Shown here piece after piece: positions 1-11,249 of a stretch of DNA of 64,000 nucleotides. Made by a program: the position numbers and the translations under genes. Under the pieces are notes generated by a model. That model was not told the DNA's origin, made no database searches, and saw only the letters and a program-made list of their open reading frames with translations. The stretch's first letter is position 1, and every line of letters starts with the position of its first letter. Source of the stretch: Pyxicephalus adspersus (lineage: Eukaryota > Chordata > Amphibia > Anura > Pyxicephalidae). The DNA is taken from contig NC_092862.1 of the NCBI RefSeq assembly GCF_032062135.1, positions 65,738,933 through 65,802,932 on the forward strand. Reading direction: 5' to 3'.

Positions 1-1010
1 AGCACAGAATATAACTGGGTATTAAGGCTTTAAAGTAAAAATAACAGTGACTGTTGATCCAGGGAACATCCGATTGCCTCATGGAATCAGGAAGGAATTT
101 TTTTTTTCCCTGCTGAAGCATATTGTACCAGGGTTTTTATGGCTTCCTCTAGACCAACTATGTCTTATAGGGCTTTATATCGGGGATATGTTTATTTCCC
201 TAGTGGTTGAACTTGATGGACTTAGTAGACTGTAACTTTGACTTAGTTTCACTTTGATTTAGAGAAATTATCTGATGGCCTCCTATTCCCATTGATTTGC
301 TAGATTTGAGTGGCATGCTGTTCAAGATACCTCAGCTCCTCCATGTGCAAGCTTCATCTCCAGAACACTTCCAATACCCTCTGGCTAACTTTATAAGAAT
401 ACAAGAAAAATAGTGCAACTCCAGGGGTACCAGAAACGGGAAACAATTTTCTACTCACATAGCATTTGGAGTAGCATTGCAAGAGTATCGTATTGTGTTA
501 ACAATGAATTCATACAAAAAGTTTTGGAATTTAGGCGTTACTCCCTATTGGATAACTTAGGTTAATATAAATGCAAGCTTTTAGAATGACTAAGATACCT
601 TTCCTAGACTTTATAAAAATCCTTGTATAAAGCCTTAAGAAGGGATCTAAGTTAGCCAGTAAAGGTAATCATTTAAACTTCTGCATAAGTAGTATAATTA
701 AACAAAATATGATATAACCCAACCCAAGTGATTTTCACTTGCGTCTTTTAAAGGAGTAGTATAAAACCCAGATGGGACATATCAGCAAATTCTGCACATT
801 ACTTTGGATATTCTAATGCGTTTTATTCTAGTTGGCACTTAAAAAAAGTCCTTAAGCTTACAGGCCAGCTACCGATTGAAAAATATTGACTTAATCTAGC
901 TATGAATTCATATAGGCAGCACTGTATATTTTAGGGAGTGTTCCAAAAAAAAGATAACATTGTATTTGTGCTTGGGATTAGATTTCTTGTTAGATGCTTC
1001 TCCCTTCTTA
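1..1010. other. Intergenic DNA, nothing recognised
   Basis: AT-rich sequence upstream of foxq1 with only short chance reading frames; no repeat or motif could be supported. Confidence 0.6.
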
Positions 1011-1460
1011 AGTGCTATTAAATTTACATGAATCCAAAATGCCACAGCATGTCATCAGAGCCAATTAATGTCTCCGTGTTGCTGAGGACTGCGCCCATTT
1101 TCTGAGTAAGACAATTTTGGAGCTCAGGCGGAGCAACCTATACAAGCAAAGTATTAGCTATGCATTTTGTTCCTCTCTTCCTCATTCCCTCGGAGTCACC
1201 TCAAGCCTGCAGCTAAACATGAAAAATGATGTCCCAGCCAATGCTTAAAAACAACCTTCTCAACTGTATAAACAAGCCAAGCAGCTTACATACTTTTCCA
1301 GGTGTCTAGACACGGAACTGCAGAGCTGATAATACAGCAACATTCCTAGGTCAGGGATGTGTGTCCGGGATTGTCAGGATCCTCAATACAAAAGAGGAAC
1401 ATCATTCACCCTGCTGAGTAGTATGCCACTATTCTATGGCTTCCAGTCTACCTTTGTCAT
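1011..1460. promoter_or_regulatory. Candidate distal regulatory element upstream of foxq1
   Basis: A block of higher complexity and GC than its neighbours, 5.5 kb before foxq1. It contains a homeodomain-type CAATTAAT, a MARE-like TGCTGAGGACTGCGC, a forkhead-type ATAAACAAG (about 1268-1276) and ACATTCCT, a TEAD-type site. Motif clustering without repeats suggests conserved regulatory DNA, but no alignment could be made. Confidence 0.25.
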
Positions 1461-3450
1461 GGACAAAGATGGCAGATAGACTTCCTGCAGCTAATAAGAT
1501 TTCAAGATGAATTGCCTTGTGCTACAGTCAACAGCGTAACCGTCCATCTACAATAGTGGCCATTGTCATTGATGACACTGCTTGTGCAAATTATCCAGGA
1601 GTCAATAGGAGTGTCTAGTGGGTTAAATAATAATATAATGAATTAAGTTGTATTGTGTGAATTTGTTGAGGCAACTTTTGATTATTCTTGTTTTTTATTT
1701 TTTTTATTTCAATGCCATTATTATGAAATAAATGACCATTAAACATTTTTTACAAATGTCTGTAAAATAACACAATAGCATTTATTGATAAGTAAACCAC
1801 CTAATGATCTCTAAATATACAGTCCATGGCCTCACAGGAGCAGGCAAACTGGGATTATAGAATCCTGCAAAGCAATCTTTGTGTCCCCTTTTTCCTAATT
1901 AATTTCCTTAATAAGTGTTTAAAATAGGTTTGGAAATGTGCCATTACAATTACAAATAGAAAAAAATGTGACTATCTTTCTTAATTATAAAAAACATAAT
2001 AACTTAAATATGACATAAAAAGTAAATGTTTGATACCACAAATGTGTTTGTAATCATATTTTGAATCATTTGGATGATTAAAAACCATTGACCATTTTAT
2101 TCATTTATCTAACAGCTGGGGGTTGTTATTCCACTTAAAAGTTTACAGTACTCATTTGGTAAATTATTCATATTTTCAGATTCACATTTTAATCCATATT
2201 TTCTTTTCAATTAAAGTTTATAATGAAGGTATAAGAAAGTATTAAATGTATGATGCTGTCAGCTAATAAAAAATATCAAAGACCACTAACACTCAGTATG
2301 CACCTGTCTGCCCTTATTTCTTACTCTAATGAAGTATAAAGCAGTGAATGTGACATTCACTGAACATGTACTGCAGCAATGTATGTGCATATGTTTTACA
2401 TTACTGCAACTAATTCACCCGCAGTGAAGGTTTGGTGAATGCTGCACTGATTTATTAATATGCCCCCAGATTGTTGCCCATTACCGGCTTTAATGTGGTT
2501 TGATTAAATTGCAATGAGTGGATAATGTTTTGTGGATGGATTGGTGGATATGAATTGTTAATAGTTAGCAATGAGCACTCTGAAAAGACCTGCTAAACTA
2601 AAAGCAGGCAGTAACAGGAATGTCCATAACTAAATATGAATATTGGAGATATATATATATATATATATATATATGATCAATAGTTACATAAGGCTCTCAT
2701 ACCAGTTTAATTATACCAATTTTTAAGGCCAAACTTTTATAAAATTTAGAGTCGTATTAAAGTTTTATATATTCAGCAATATTTTTTGCATTTTCTAATA
2801 TAACTGTAAATATTATTACCAGCATTTTTGGATAAAATATTTCTGAAACCCTGTTGACCCTATTTCATTCTAGCACACATTATATATTTCAGAACCAGTG
2901 TTACTTAAAAGCAGGGAAGCCACTATTATATATTTAATTTACATCAGTCTCAGTGTGAACTTGTATGCATTTCAGGAAAAATGTACCTTATGTTAAACAT
3001 GCCTTATTTTAGGACCAAACATCACACTACAATACCACGTACTCATTTCCCATATTACATATTTTCCTGCTTTACAGGACACTGTTGTGTCTTTAACAAC
3101 ACAGGGGTCTCCCTTTAAACTGCAGCAGCTCAGACATCAAGTAACTGATTTAATAAACTGAGCTTATCCTGACACCAAGGCAAAATTATACTATGCCTAT
3201 GTCCAAGTTCTGTACATGGTCAGGGAATTATTTCTGCCATGCACCCTACCAAGAGTGATCAGTTAACAATGATTTATTTCATTAGGAAGTACCAGAGCAA
3301 AAAAAAAAAAAAAGCAAAGAACATAAATATTGGTATACAAAATACAATATATGCACAAAAAGGCAATAAAATGTGAAGTCATTTGTGTCATTGTGTACAT
3401 ACATCATACAATCCTAATAATTTGTCACAAGTTAGTGTTAAGAAAGTGGG

Positions 3451-3497
<47 letters not shown>

Positions 3498-4380
3498 GTT
3501 ATATATACATATATCACAGCTATTCTATCAAAACCATCCATCAGTTTATAGGTGTGTACTATAGAAAGTGACTATAAATAACCATGAATATTAATAAGTG
3601 CTCAAATTGCCTGCCTTTGAATATGTATAATGTTATCATAAAAGGAAACATTAAGTACTTTTCAATCTTTTATTGCAAATATACCTGTTAACAAGTAGAA
3701 AATATAGCACAAGATAGTATGACTTACATTTGAATTTGTTACCAATTGTCATGGAACAGTTTAAGCCTAAAATGATTTAAAATTATATCCGTGTTATAGT
3801 GAAACTAAACATAATTTAATTTAAATGTCATAACAATAGGTTGTTTGCTTGGACAATGGCAGTTACAATTCTATAATGTATGCTGGATTTGCATTACACA
3901 AATTATATTTAGTATATTAGACACAATATACTGATGAACTGATGACCTAGTGTGCATAATACCTTAGTAAATAAGCCCCATATGCTGCTGCTGCAGTCCG
4001 TCAATAGCTTCTGTGTCCTAGCATAGACTATTTTGTCTGGGTTAGGTCAGGTTCTACCTAAACTGACCTCTTTATTTAGGTAATACTGTCGATGAAAGCC
4101 TTGATGTGATGCCATTGTATTGAAAAAGATCCCTCTAGATGTTTACCTATAATGCTTGAAATGACTTTTAAGCCATTTGAATGAAGATAAGAGACAATGC
4201 ACACAGGTTTTACACAAATGCTGGAAAGGTGATAAAATAAACATCAAAGGTAGATCAAGAGATATATCCTATCCCTTGCAGTTCACAACAAAGGCAGGAA
4301 GCACAGGAAACCTACCCCAAGCATTGACATGGAGTTATAATTTACACGTCTCAAAGTGTACTTCACTCTGTACTACATGA
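1461..4380. other. AT-rich intergenic DNA with microsatellites
   Basis: No genes. It holds (TA)n tracts at 2649-2674 and 3453-3494, an A run near 3300 and a 21-bp palindrome (CAGTGAATGT-g-ACATTCACTG) at 2342-2362 in a MITE-like context that runs to about 2470. Confidence 0.6.
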
Positions 4381-5913
4381 CTAGGGTACAGCAGAGAAAG
4401 TCATGAACTGCACCCTCCACCAATTCAACTCCACCTCCCCTTATCCAAATAAGAGACCACAAAACCTTAGTTGGATTAAATTTGTCATAGCAGTTCATTT
4501 TATTACCAATAGGTGAATTATATAACATTTTTATTCAATATACATAAACATTTATACAACCTCAAACAAACATCACCAGAAATTGTTTTCCTTTTTACAG
4601 GTCCATGAAAAATCCCCCCATCTTTTCCCTTTACCAAAACTACCTCCGCTTACTAACCAGGTCCCCAGCCGCTAGCACACCGCCTCAGTGACAATTAGTG
4701 GATAAGCACATTTGTCCACCTAGCCCCCATAACCACCAAGTGTCGTGCAGGTCCACCATTAACTAAAAAAAACCCATACCCTGATGGGTCCCACCCCCTT
4801 GTTTCCTTGCTTCCCAAAACCTTAACACCTTCATGGACCTAGGAAAAACCGCCCCACTGGCGCCATGACAAATGCCCTGAAAACTGCAAATCCATACAGG
4901 GAGGGAGGGTGGTAGCTGCTCGTTGTGGAAAAAACTACTGCCCCCTCACCCTTGTCCCCCATTTTATAGCCTGCCCTCTACTCCTCCCTTAGCCAGTAAG
5001 CCCGCCAATTACAAAGGTTTCCCCTTTCCGCACTTTTTTTTTCTTTTCCCGCACTTTTTTTTTTTTTTAATTTAACCCCTGCCTTTTCTGCCTTCCCTCC
5101 TTACCCTGTCATGCGGCCCTATGCTTAAGGCTAGCTCCAGGCCAACTTGACTAAGGTACAGAAGAGGAAGTCATGAATTGCACCCTCCACTAATTCAACC
5201 CCACCTCCGCCTATCCAAATAGGAGACCACAAAACCTTAATTGGATTAAATTAGCCATAGCAGCTCAGTTTATTAACCAATAAATAAATGATATAACATT
5301 TTTTTTCAATATACATAAACATATATAAAACCTCAAACAAACATCACCAGAAATTGTTTTCCTTTTTACAGGTCCATGAAAAATCCCCCCATCCTTTCCC
5401 TTTAACCAAAATTACCTCCGCTCACTAACCAGGCCTCCAGCCGCTAGCACACCGCCTCAGTGACAATTAGCGGATAAGCACATTTGTCCACTTAGCCCCC
5501 ATAACAACCAAGTGTCGTGCATGACCACCATTAATAAAAAAGACCCATACCCTGATGGGTCCCACGCCCTTGTTTCCTTGCTTCCCAAAACCTTAACACC
5601 TTCATGGACCTAGGAAAAACCACCCCACTGGCTGCCATGTCAAATGCCCTGAAAACTGCAAATCCATACAGGGAGGGAGGGTGGTAGCTGCTCGTTGTGG
5701 AAAAATCTGCTACCCCATCATCCTTTTCCCTCTTTTTATAGCTTGCCCTCTACTCCTTCCTTAGCCAGTAAGCCCACCAATCACAAAGGTTTTTTTTTCT
5801 TTTCCCACACTTTTCTTTTTCCGCACTTTTTTTTTTTTAAACCCTGCCTTTCCTGCTTTCCCTCCTTACCCTGTCATGTGTCCCTATGCTTAAGGCTAGC
5901 TCCAGGCCAACTG
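4381..5913. repeat. 770-bp repeat unit duplicated in tandem
   Basis: Two direct, adjacent copies: 4381-5150 and 5151-5913. Both run from CT(A/G)GGTACAG-like sequence through GTCCATGAAAAATCCCCCCAT and CCGCTAGCACACCGCCTCAG to TTAAGGCTAGCTCCAGGCC. Identity is high, with scattered point differences and small indels. Read on the minus strand, copy 1 has a TATAAAATGGGGG box and both have an AATAAA-containing AT stretch downstream, reminiscent of an LTR or other promoter-bearing retroelement. A related, diverged sequence seems to lie at 12540-13330. The class is not established. Confidence 0.85.
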
Positions 5914-6540
5914 AACATGAAAAAGATCTGAGATACTAATTCTGCTGTTCTAAAAAATGTGCAACACTAGATTTACTGTCTGGGAATATACATTGATCCA
6001 TAGAATCCAGGCAGAAGTTTTCATAAAAATATTTCTTGTTAGTTGCTATAGGTTATGCACAGTGCAGCTCATAGCTATCCACAATTATATACCTAATAGC
6101 TGCATGTATGATAATGATAGGCATCCTATTGTATTTTTTTATGCATTTTAATCAATCTTATATCACCTTATATATAACAATTAAGGAAATATGCAAGGAT
6201 AAAACACAAAGTGTTTGCATTCCTCATACCATGGCGGATAAGCCTGTGAATATATTGCAATATTGAACCTTTCTTTAATATAAAGGATAACTCCATGCTA
6301 TGTGTCATGTATGAAGTTGCAGGCACTTGTAGGCTGTGAGCTCATTTCTTGATAGATGATTCTTCTTTTTTCAGCTTTTCTTGCTCCTAGAGATGAGGCT
6401 GATCACAAGGCTGTGTGTGTTACCTGGTGCACCTCTGCCACCTACAAGTCACAGTGCTCTCTACACCTGGAGACACCTGCAGGGATGAGGGGGGGAGAGG
6501 GGTGTGCAGGCTCAGTGACAGGCAGACAAATATGTTAGGA
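5914..6540. other. Intergenic DNA just upstream of the foxq1 promoter
   Basis: Moderately AT-rich; the part from about 6340 is richer in GC and may belong to the foxq1 promoter. Short open frames show no coding character. Confidence 0.5.
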
Positions 6541-6919
6541 CAATTAGGCTTACTCATAATCCTAATTACAATTAAAGTGCTTTAGCTCAGCCCTCCCCCC
6601 CATTGTAGGTGAAGCCTGTGATTGGCTGGAGATAATGTGGGTGAGTGTGATGACCCCTCCCACCTCTCTCTTATAATAGGCGAGGCAGGATGGAGAGGGA
6701 GAGCCAGTTAACAATAATAATAAGAGCAGGCAGCTGCTGGGAAGTCTCAGACTGAAGGGAACAGACATCCCTTGACAAGACGTGCTTGGACAAACCACCG
6801 TGGTGGCGCTTTAATAAGACACCGAGCAGGTGCTGGAGATGAGACTTGTAGCTGCAGTGATCTGACACAGCACAGAGCACCGGTCCATGAGCCAGAAGTG
6901 AGCCAGGTACAGCAGAGCT
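6541..6919 (+). promoter_or_regulatory. foxq1: foxq1 proximal promoter and 5' UTR
   Basis: Immediately upstream of the foxq1 start lies an inverted CCAAT box (ATTGG at 6621-6625), a CCCCTCCCACC GC-type box near 6654-6663 and a TATA-like TTATAATA at 6671-6678. That spacing suggests transcription starts near 6700, giving a 5' UTR of about 220 nt. Homeodomain-type TAATTA sequence lies just above (about 6560-6575). Two tiny upstream reading frames (6839-6865 and 6887-6901) precede the main ATG. The boxes are seen directly; the start site is inferred. Confidence 0.6.
6839..6865 (+). other. Upstream ORF 1 in foxq1 leader (8 codons)
   Basis: ATG at 6839 followed by seven sense codons and TGA, ending 54 nt before the foxq1 ATG. 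A second, four-codon frame runs 6887-6901. Both would lie in the 5' UTR if transcription starts at the TATA-like box near 6671. They could dampen foxq1 translation, but short upstream ATGs also occur by chance. Confidence 0.35.
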
Positions 6920-8245
6920 ATGAATGTGGACGGCTATCCCCGAGCTGCTTATATGGACAAGGTGTGCAGCAGCGACCAGGACACCAGCATGCCCTCCCCT
7001 CTCTCCAGCCGGGGCGATGAGCTGGGCTCAGATGGAGACTTTGTAGCCAACAGCCCTTCCCAAGTCCTGTGCCCGAGAGACTCTGACACAGACAGCGGGA
7101 GCCTGGGAGGCGATGAGGAGGAGGAAGAAGAAGAAGAGGTGAGACAAGAATCTGAGAGGGATGATGAGGGCACACATGGCACTGTAGGGTGCACATCCCA
7201 AACAGCTGAAGGGGGCAAAGCTAAGACTTACACCCGACGCCCCAAACCACCTTATTCATACATTGCCCTTATAGCGATGGCCATCAGGGACTCTGCCAGC
7301 GGCCGGCTCACCCTTGCTGAGATCAATGACTACCTGATGAAGAAGTTCCCATTCTTCAGAGGCCAATACACCGGCTGGAGGAACTCTGTCAGACATAATC
7401 TGTCCCTTAACGATTGCTTTGTCAAAGTCCTCAGAGACCCATCTCGGCCATGGGGCAAAGACAACTACTGGATGCTGAACCCTAACAGTGAGTACACCTT
7501 TGCAGATGGGGTGTTCAGGCGTAGAAGGAAGAGGCTGAACAGGGTCACCAAGTGCCTTAAAGATCAGGAGCTCCAAGGGTTACCTGAACATCATCAGCAC
7601 CACTCAATGGCTTCATCCTCAGGTGCAAGCCGGGTGCCAGGACAGGTGGCATCATCCAGCATGCTTGTCCTACCACCTTCATCACCATCCTCCTCCTCTA
7701 TCCATCCGTCCTCCAGCACCAGGTCTACCAAGGACTCCAGCTCAGGCACCAAATTCTCCAGTTCTTTTGCTATTGATAGCATTCTGAGTAAGCCTTTCCA
7801 AAAACGAGAGACTTTAGATCCGGACAGCAAATCAAGTGGAAAGCTTATGTGGCCAACAGGTGCATTGCTGCATTCCCCAGCTTCGGTTCCTTCTTACCCT
7901 CTCCTGTCCTATTCTCCATCATCTGCACTGCCTCACCCCTCCACCTTGTTCCCACTCAGCCACCTAGGCAGTGGCTCATCCTTGCACTTACAACTCTATA
8001 GGTATTGCATGCCTGAAGCTCTTCTGTTCTTAATGGATCCTAGAGGTGAAGGACAGCAATTGCCTTCTGAACCCAGAGAAGATCATCAGCAGAGTCGCCG
8101 TGCTTCTTCACTTCATCCCCATCTCCTGGCACCCCCCAGTTCCTCTAAGACCTATTCAGAACATCTGGGGAACAATGACATCCTGTGCACCATGCGTTCC
8201 CCTGGACCTTTTCTCCCCTACCGGCCAGAGACATTGTTAGCCTGA
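6920..8245 (+). CDS. foxq1: Forkhead box protein Q1 (single-exon gene)
   Basis: A nuclear forkhead (winged-helix) transcription factor of 441 aa encoded without introns, as is usual for FOXQ1. The forkhead domain spans about residues 108-206: [13 protein letters not shown] opens it, [16 protein letters not shown] is the recognition helix region, WGKDNYWMLNP and FRRRRKRL close it. The spacer DPSRPWGKDNYWM is typical of FOXQ1. Residues 66-73 are eight consecutive Glu. FAIDSIL (283-289), inside FSSSFAIDSILSKPF, fits an eh1-like Groucho/TLE-binding motif and is conserved in FOXQ1. The C-terminus ends in LPYRPETLLA, matching the family tail. The start is chosen because PRAA and the following acidic/Ser-rich stretch align with the mammalian N-terminus; -3 is a purine (G). 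It is slightly longer than human FOXQ1 (about 403 aa). Seen directly: ORF and motifs. Family knowledge: roles in epithelial and stomach differentiation and hair biology. It is upstream of foxf2 in the same orientation. Confidence 0.97.
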   Translation: MNVDGYPRAAYMDKVCSSDQDTSMPSPLSSRGDELGSDGDFVANSPSQVLCPRDSDTDSGSLGGDEEEEEEEEVRQESERDDEGTHGTVGCTSQTAEGGKAKTYTRRPKPPYSYIALIAMAIRDSASGRLTLAEINDYLMKKFPFFRGQYTGWRNSVRHNLSLNDCFVKVLRDPSRPWGKDNYWMLNPNSEYTFADGVFRRRRKRLNRVTKCLKDQELQGLPEHHQHHSMASSSGASRVPGQVASSSMLVLPPSSPSSSSIHPSSSTRSTKDSSSGTKFSSSFAIDSILSKPFQKRETLDPDSKSSGKLMWPTGALLHSPASVPSYPLLSYSPSSALPHPSTLFPLSHLGSGSSLHLQLYRYCMPEALLFLMDPRGEGQQLPSEPREDHQQSRRASSLHPHLLAPPSSSKTYSEHLGNNDILCTMRSPGPFLPYRPETLLA

Positions 8246-9330
8246 CAATGATGAGAGTTGTTGTCTAGGGAAGGTATGTCCAGATTTAGTATCCCCATCA
8301 CAGCAATGGGTATTTAAAGTAGCTTCAACCTGTGGAGGTATAATTTATTTCCAAAGAGTCAACCACATGGTTCCTAATGAAGTCACTTACTTGGACTATA
8401 TTTGGGTAATGCAACTGATACATTTCTTTTTTTTAAAAAAAAGTATAACCTAAAACAATTTGTTGCTTTATTTTGTAAGTGCCTTGCAATAGTTTACCTT
8501 CCCTAGATCAGGGCTGTGTCTACAACTGACAGTAAGGAATTTAGACTCATATGGCATGTCAAGTGTATGATAAAACTGGAAGCCATAGGTCTAGAATGCC
8601 AAATTCCTTAGTAATGTGATTGTATTTCTTCTAAGTATGACCAGGGTCTATTTAATGGTCCAGACTGCTCTTAACTATTGATGTGGCTGTGCCACTGACA
8701 CTGCACTGGTAAATGTGTTTATTAAGAGGTGAATAAGTGACCTTTTACTGCACTTTTGTTTTTTGTTTTTTAGATTTATAATAGACAAATTAAACAAGAT
8801 GCTTTGGCGATACATTTTTTGTAATGCATCAAATTGTCATTCCAGAGTTCTCACTAACCTAGACCTGGGCCAGTTACCTGGCTGTTCATTCTTGTGTCCT
8901 TAAACTGTATATATTTCAGCTATCTCATTTCTGAGATGCCAGGTCATTGGGTAATTATACCTGTCAGCATTGTGCCAAAAAATGATAGTTTTTTTCCAGG
9001 TCATTTCTGCTGTAATCACCACTGTGCCAAAAGTAACTAAAACCAAATGTTTTGTTTCCTAAATTATTTATACTAAAATTGTTAAAGACGAGTGACCACT
9101 AAGTAATTGTGGTTCCATGATTAAACTGGAGACTTCAACGTGTGTTCAAATCGAGCTAAACATAGATTTTATTGTGTTGTGTAACAGTGTCATTCCAGGA
9201 AAGCCCAAACACTGCCAATACTGAGCAGAAATTGTCTGTTTTTTTAAATGTTTTATATGTATATTTTATTGAACCTAAAGCATACAGCTTATTTTCAAAT
9301 AAAAATGTTGTTAAAAAATAAACTAATTGT
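8246..9330 (+). other. foxq1: foxq1 3' UTR with polyadenylation signals
   Basis: Non-coding AT-rich sequence follows the stop. The first strong AATAAA hexamers are at 9298-9303 and 9317-9322, giving a 3' UTR of about 1.1 kb; another AATAAA-like motif lies near 9425. No transposon is recognised inside, which fits a conserved UTR. The exact cleavage site cannot be set from sequence alone. Confidence 0.6.
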
Positions 9331-11160
9331 CGTGACGTATTTAGTGATTCAGCAGTTTGCTTTGTGATGGTTGAAGGGAATTCCATAAAGCTCATAACAT
9401 GAAAAGTATGTGATTTGCGTGAGAAATAATAAAGACAGTTTACAGTGACGGCTGAGAGGAGAAGATCTGGTTACGCTAGAAAGCTGCTCACCTTGTAGGA
9501 GGGGGGAGTCTGGCCTGTCAGTTCACTCATCTTCACTCCTTCTTATCTCTAATGTAACCACAGATCTGTACTAGACTGAACACCCACATCACTGCCCTAA
9601 TCATACACATACCTGCCTAGTACAATTACAAACACAGGCGAGCAAACTTGTCTGAGCCTTTTGACAGCTGTAGGACAGAATGATCCATTTTATTTAGCTT
9701 CTGGACATTCCTAGGAGTACTTTCCCAATGTACTGCAAATACTCGAAGAAATATTTACAACTGTGCTTATTCGGGATTATTAGGGGGAGCAGTATAAGTC
9801 CCAGTGGGATTAGTAGTTACAACTACTACTAATAATATTGCTACTTCTAATAATCTGACACAAGTATGATCCATCTTTCATCACTCCCAAGAGAAGAAAC
9901 CAGACAGACTATATACCTTTTGTTAATTTTGAAGCGGGGTGCAGCTTTTTGGCACTAGCCCTGGTGTAGCAGAGAAATGGGTCATGGTTTGTGGGAAGGG
10001 AGCAGTGCTTGGCACCAGCACAATTTTGGCATGTTAATAAGATGTCACCTGGCATTTCATTTGTGCTTTGACGTGTACGGCCAGAAAGGAAACCGATGCT
10101 GTCACAGAGTCATTGTATTACATTACTTAAGTAATGGGTTATTTTTCAAATAAAAACAAAAAACACACATAGACTACAGTGTGATTGTATAAACCCCATT
10201 AGGTTTACTGACAATGATATTGTGTGGGGACCTAAAATTTTCTATTCTATTTATATCTAGTAAGAATGAATATCAGGAAGGCCCCTGCATGTCATTATTA
10301 GTGGTAAATCTATAGAAGATCAAACAGACTGCAATAGTCACTGTACTGTAACTGACCACACTGTCCAAGTGGACATAGCCACTCTTATTATCCTCTATTC
10401 CAGTTTTTATGGATTGCCTTTAATGTCTTATATCAGGCAGAGTGCTCTTTTATAATGCTAGAAGGCAGGGAATACTAATACAGTATGTGACATTTCTTAT
10501 AAGCATAAAAAATATATCCCAAGGTAAACCCTTTTTTAGTTTTGTATGGCATAGGTAAAGGATAGATACTCTTTTATCTTTATTAGAGACATTTACTCTG
10601 TTTACATTGTTACCCAATGTCATCAGGAGTGTAGAAAAGTCCACGTGTAGAAAAATCCAAAATTTTAGATCTGTTCCTAAACCAAAAGGTGCAAGGAATT
10701 TTCCCCTGAAAAAGTAGGATCACTTGTTCGGGGAACAACTATTTAAAAAGGAAATTTCTGTCACTTTGGGAGTATTCATATAACTTCCGGTTGTACTTCT
10801 GCTACAGGAAGTGAATCAAAATTCAGTTGTATACTGGTACACAGACAACAAAACACAAGTGTGCAGCAATTTCAACTCATGGTTATTCTTCCCTAACCTT
10901 TTATTAAGTGGTGGCTATACATACAATTAAAATAAATTCTGACTTTTTGTAGAAATATAAAGGGGGTTGCATATTATAAGTACCAAATTGATATTGGTAT
11001 ACCGGAGTGCCACTGAACTCTTTATGGGAGCAGTTGTATGTCTTCAGTTTACATGTCATTCGGGATATATGCATTTATGATGGTACTAGAAAAATAAAGT
11101 GTAAGTCCAGACCCCCCTCCCTTTCTAAGAAATAACATAGGAAATACATAAAATTCCATT
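9331..11160. other. Intergenic DNA downstream of foxq1
   Basis: No gene seen. The stretch 9420-9760 is repeat-free with moderate GC and could be conserved non-coding DNA; the rest is AT-rich without recognised elements. Confidence 0.5.
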
Positions 11161-11164
11161 TTAC

Positions 11165-11249
11165 CTAAATCTGTAATAGCTTGAAGTTCCTGGTCCAAGT
11201 CTTGTATTTTTTTCTCTTTACAGGTGATGTCTCTTTTGGGGGTGTCCAT
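11165..11249 (-). other. Possible small coding exon or exon-like relic
   Basis: On the minus strand an ATG in a strong Kozak context (ATACCATGG) opens a 28-residue Lys/Asp/Glu/Gln-rich, potentially coiled-coil segment containing KEKKIQDLDQELQAIT and ends at a good donor (TTAG/GTAAAA). A CCAAT box (CCAATAGG) lies about 40 bp upstream of the ATG. I do not recognise the protein and see no second exon nearby. It could be an exon of an unknown transcript or part of an unrecognised repeat. Confidence 0.2.
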
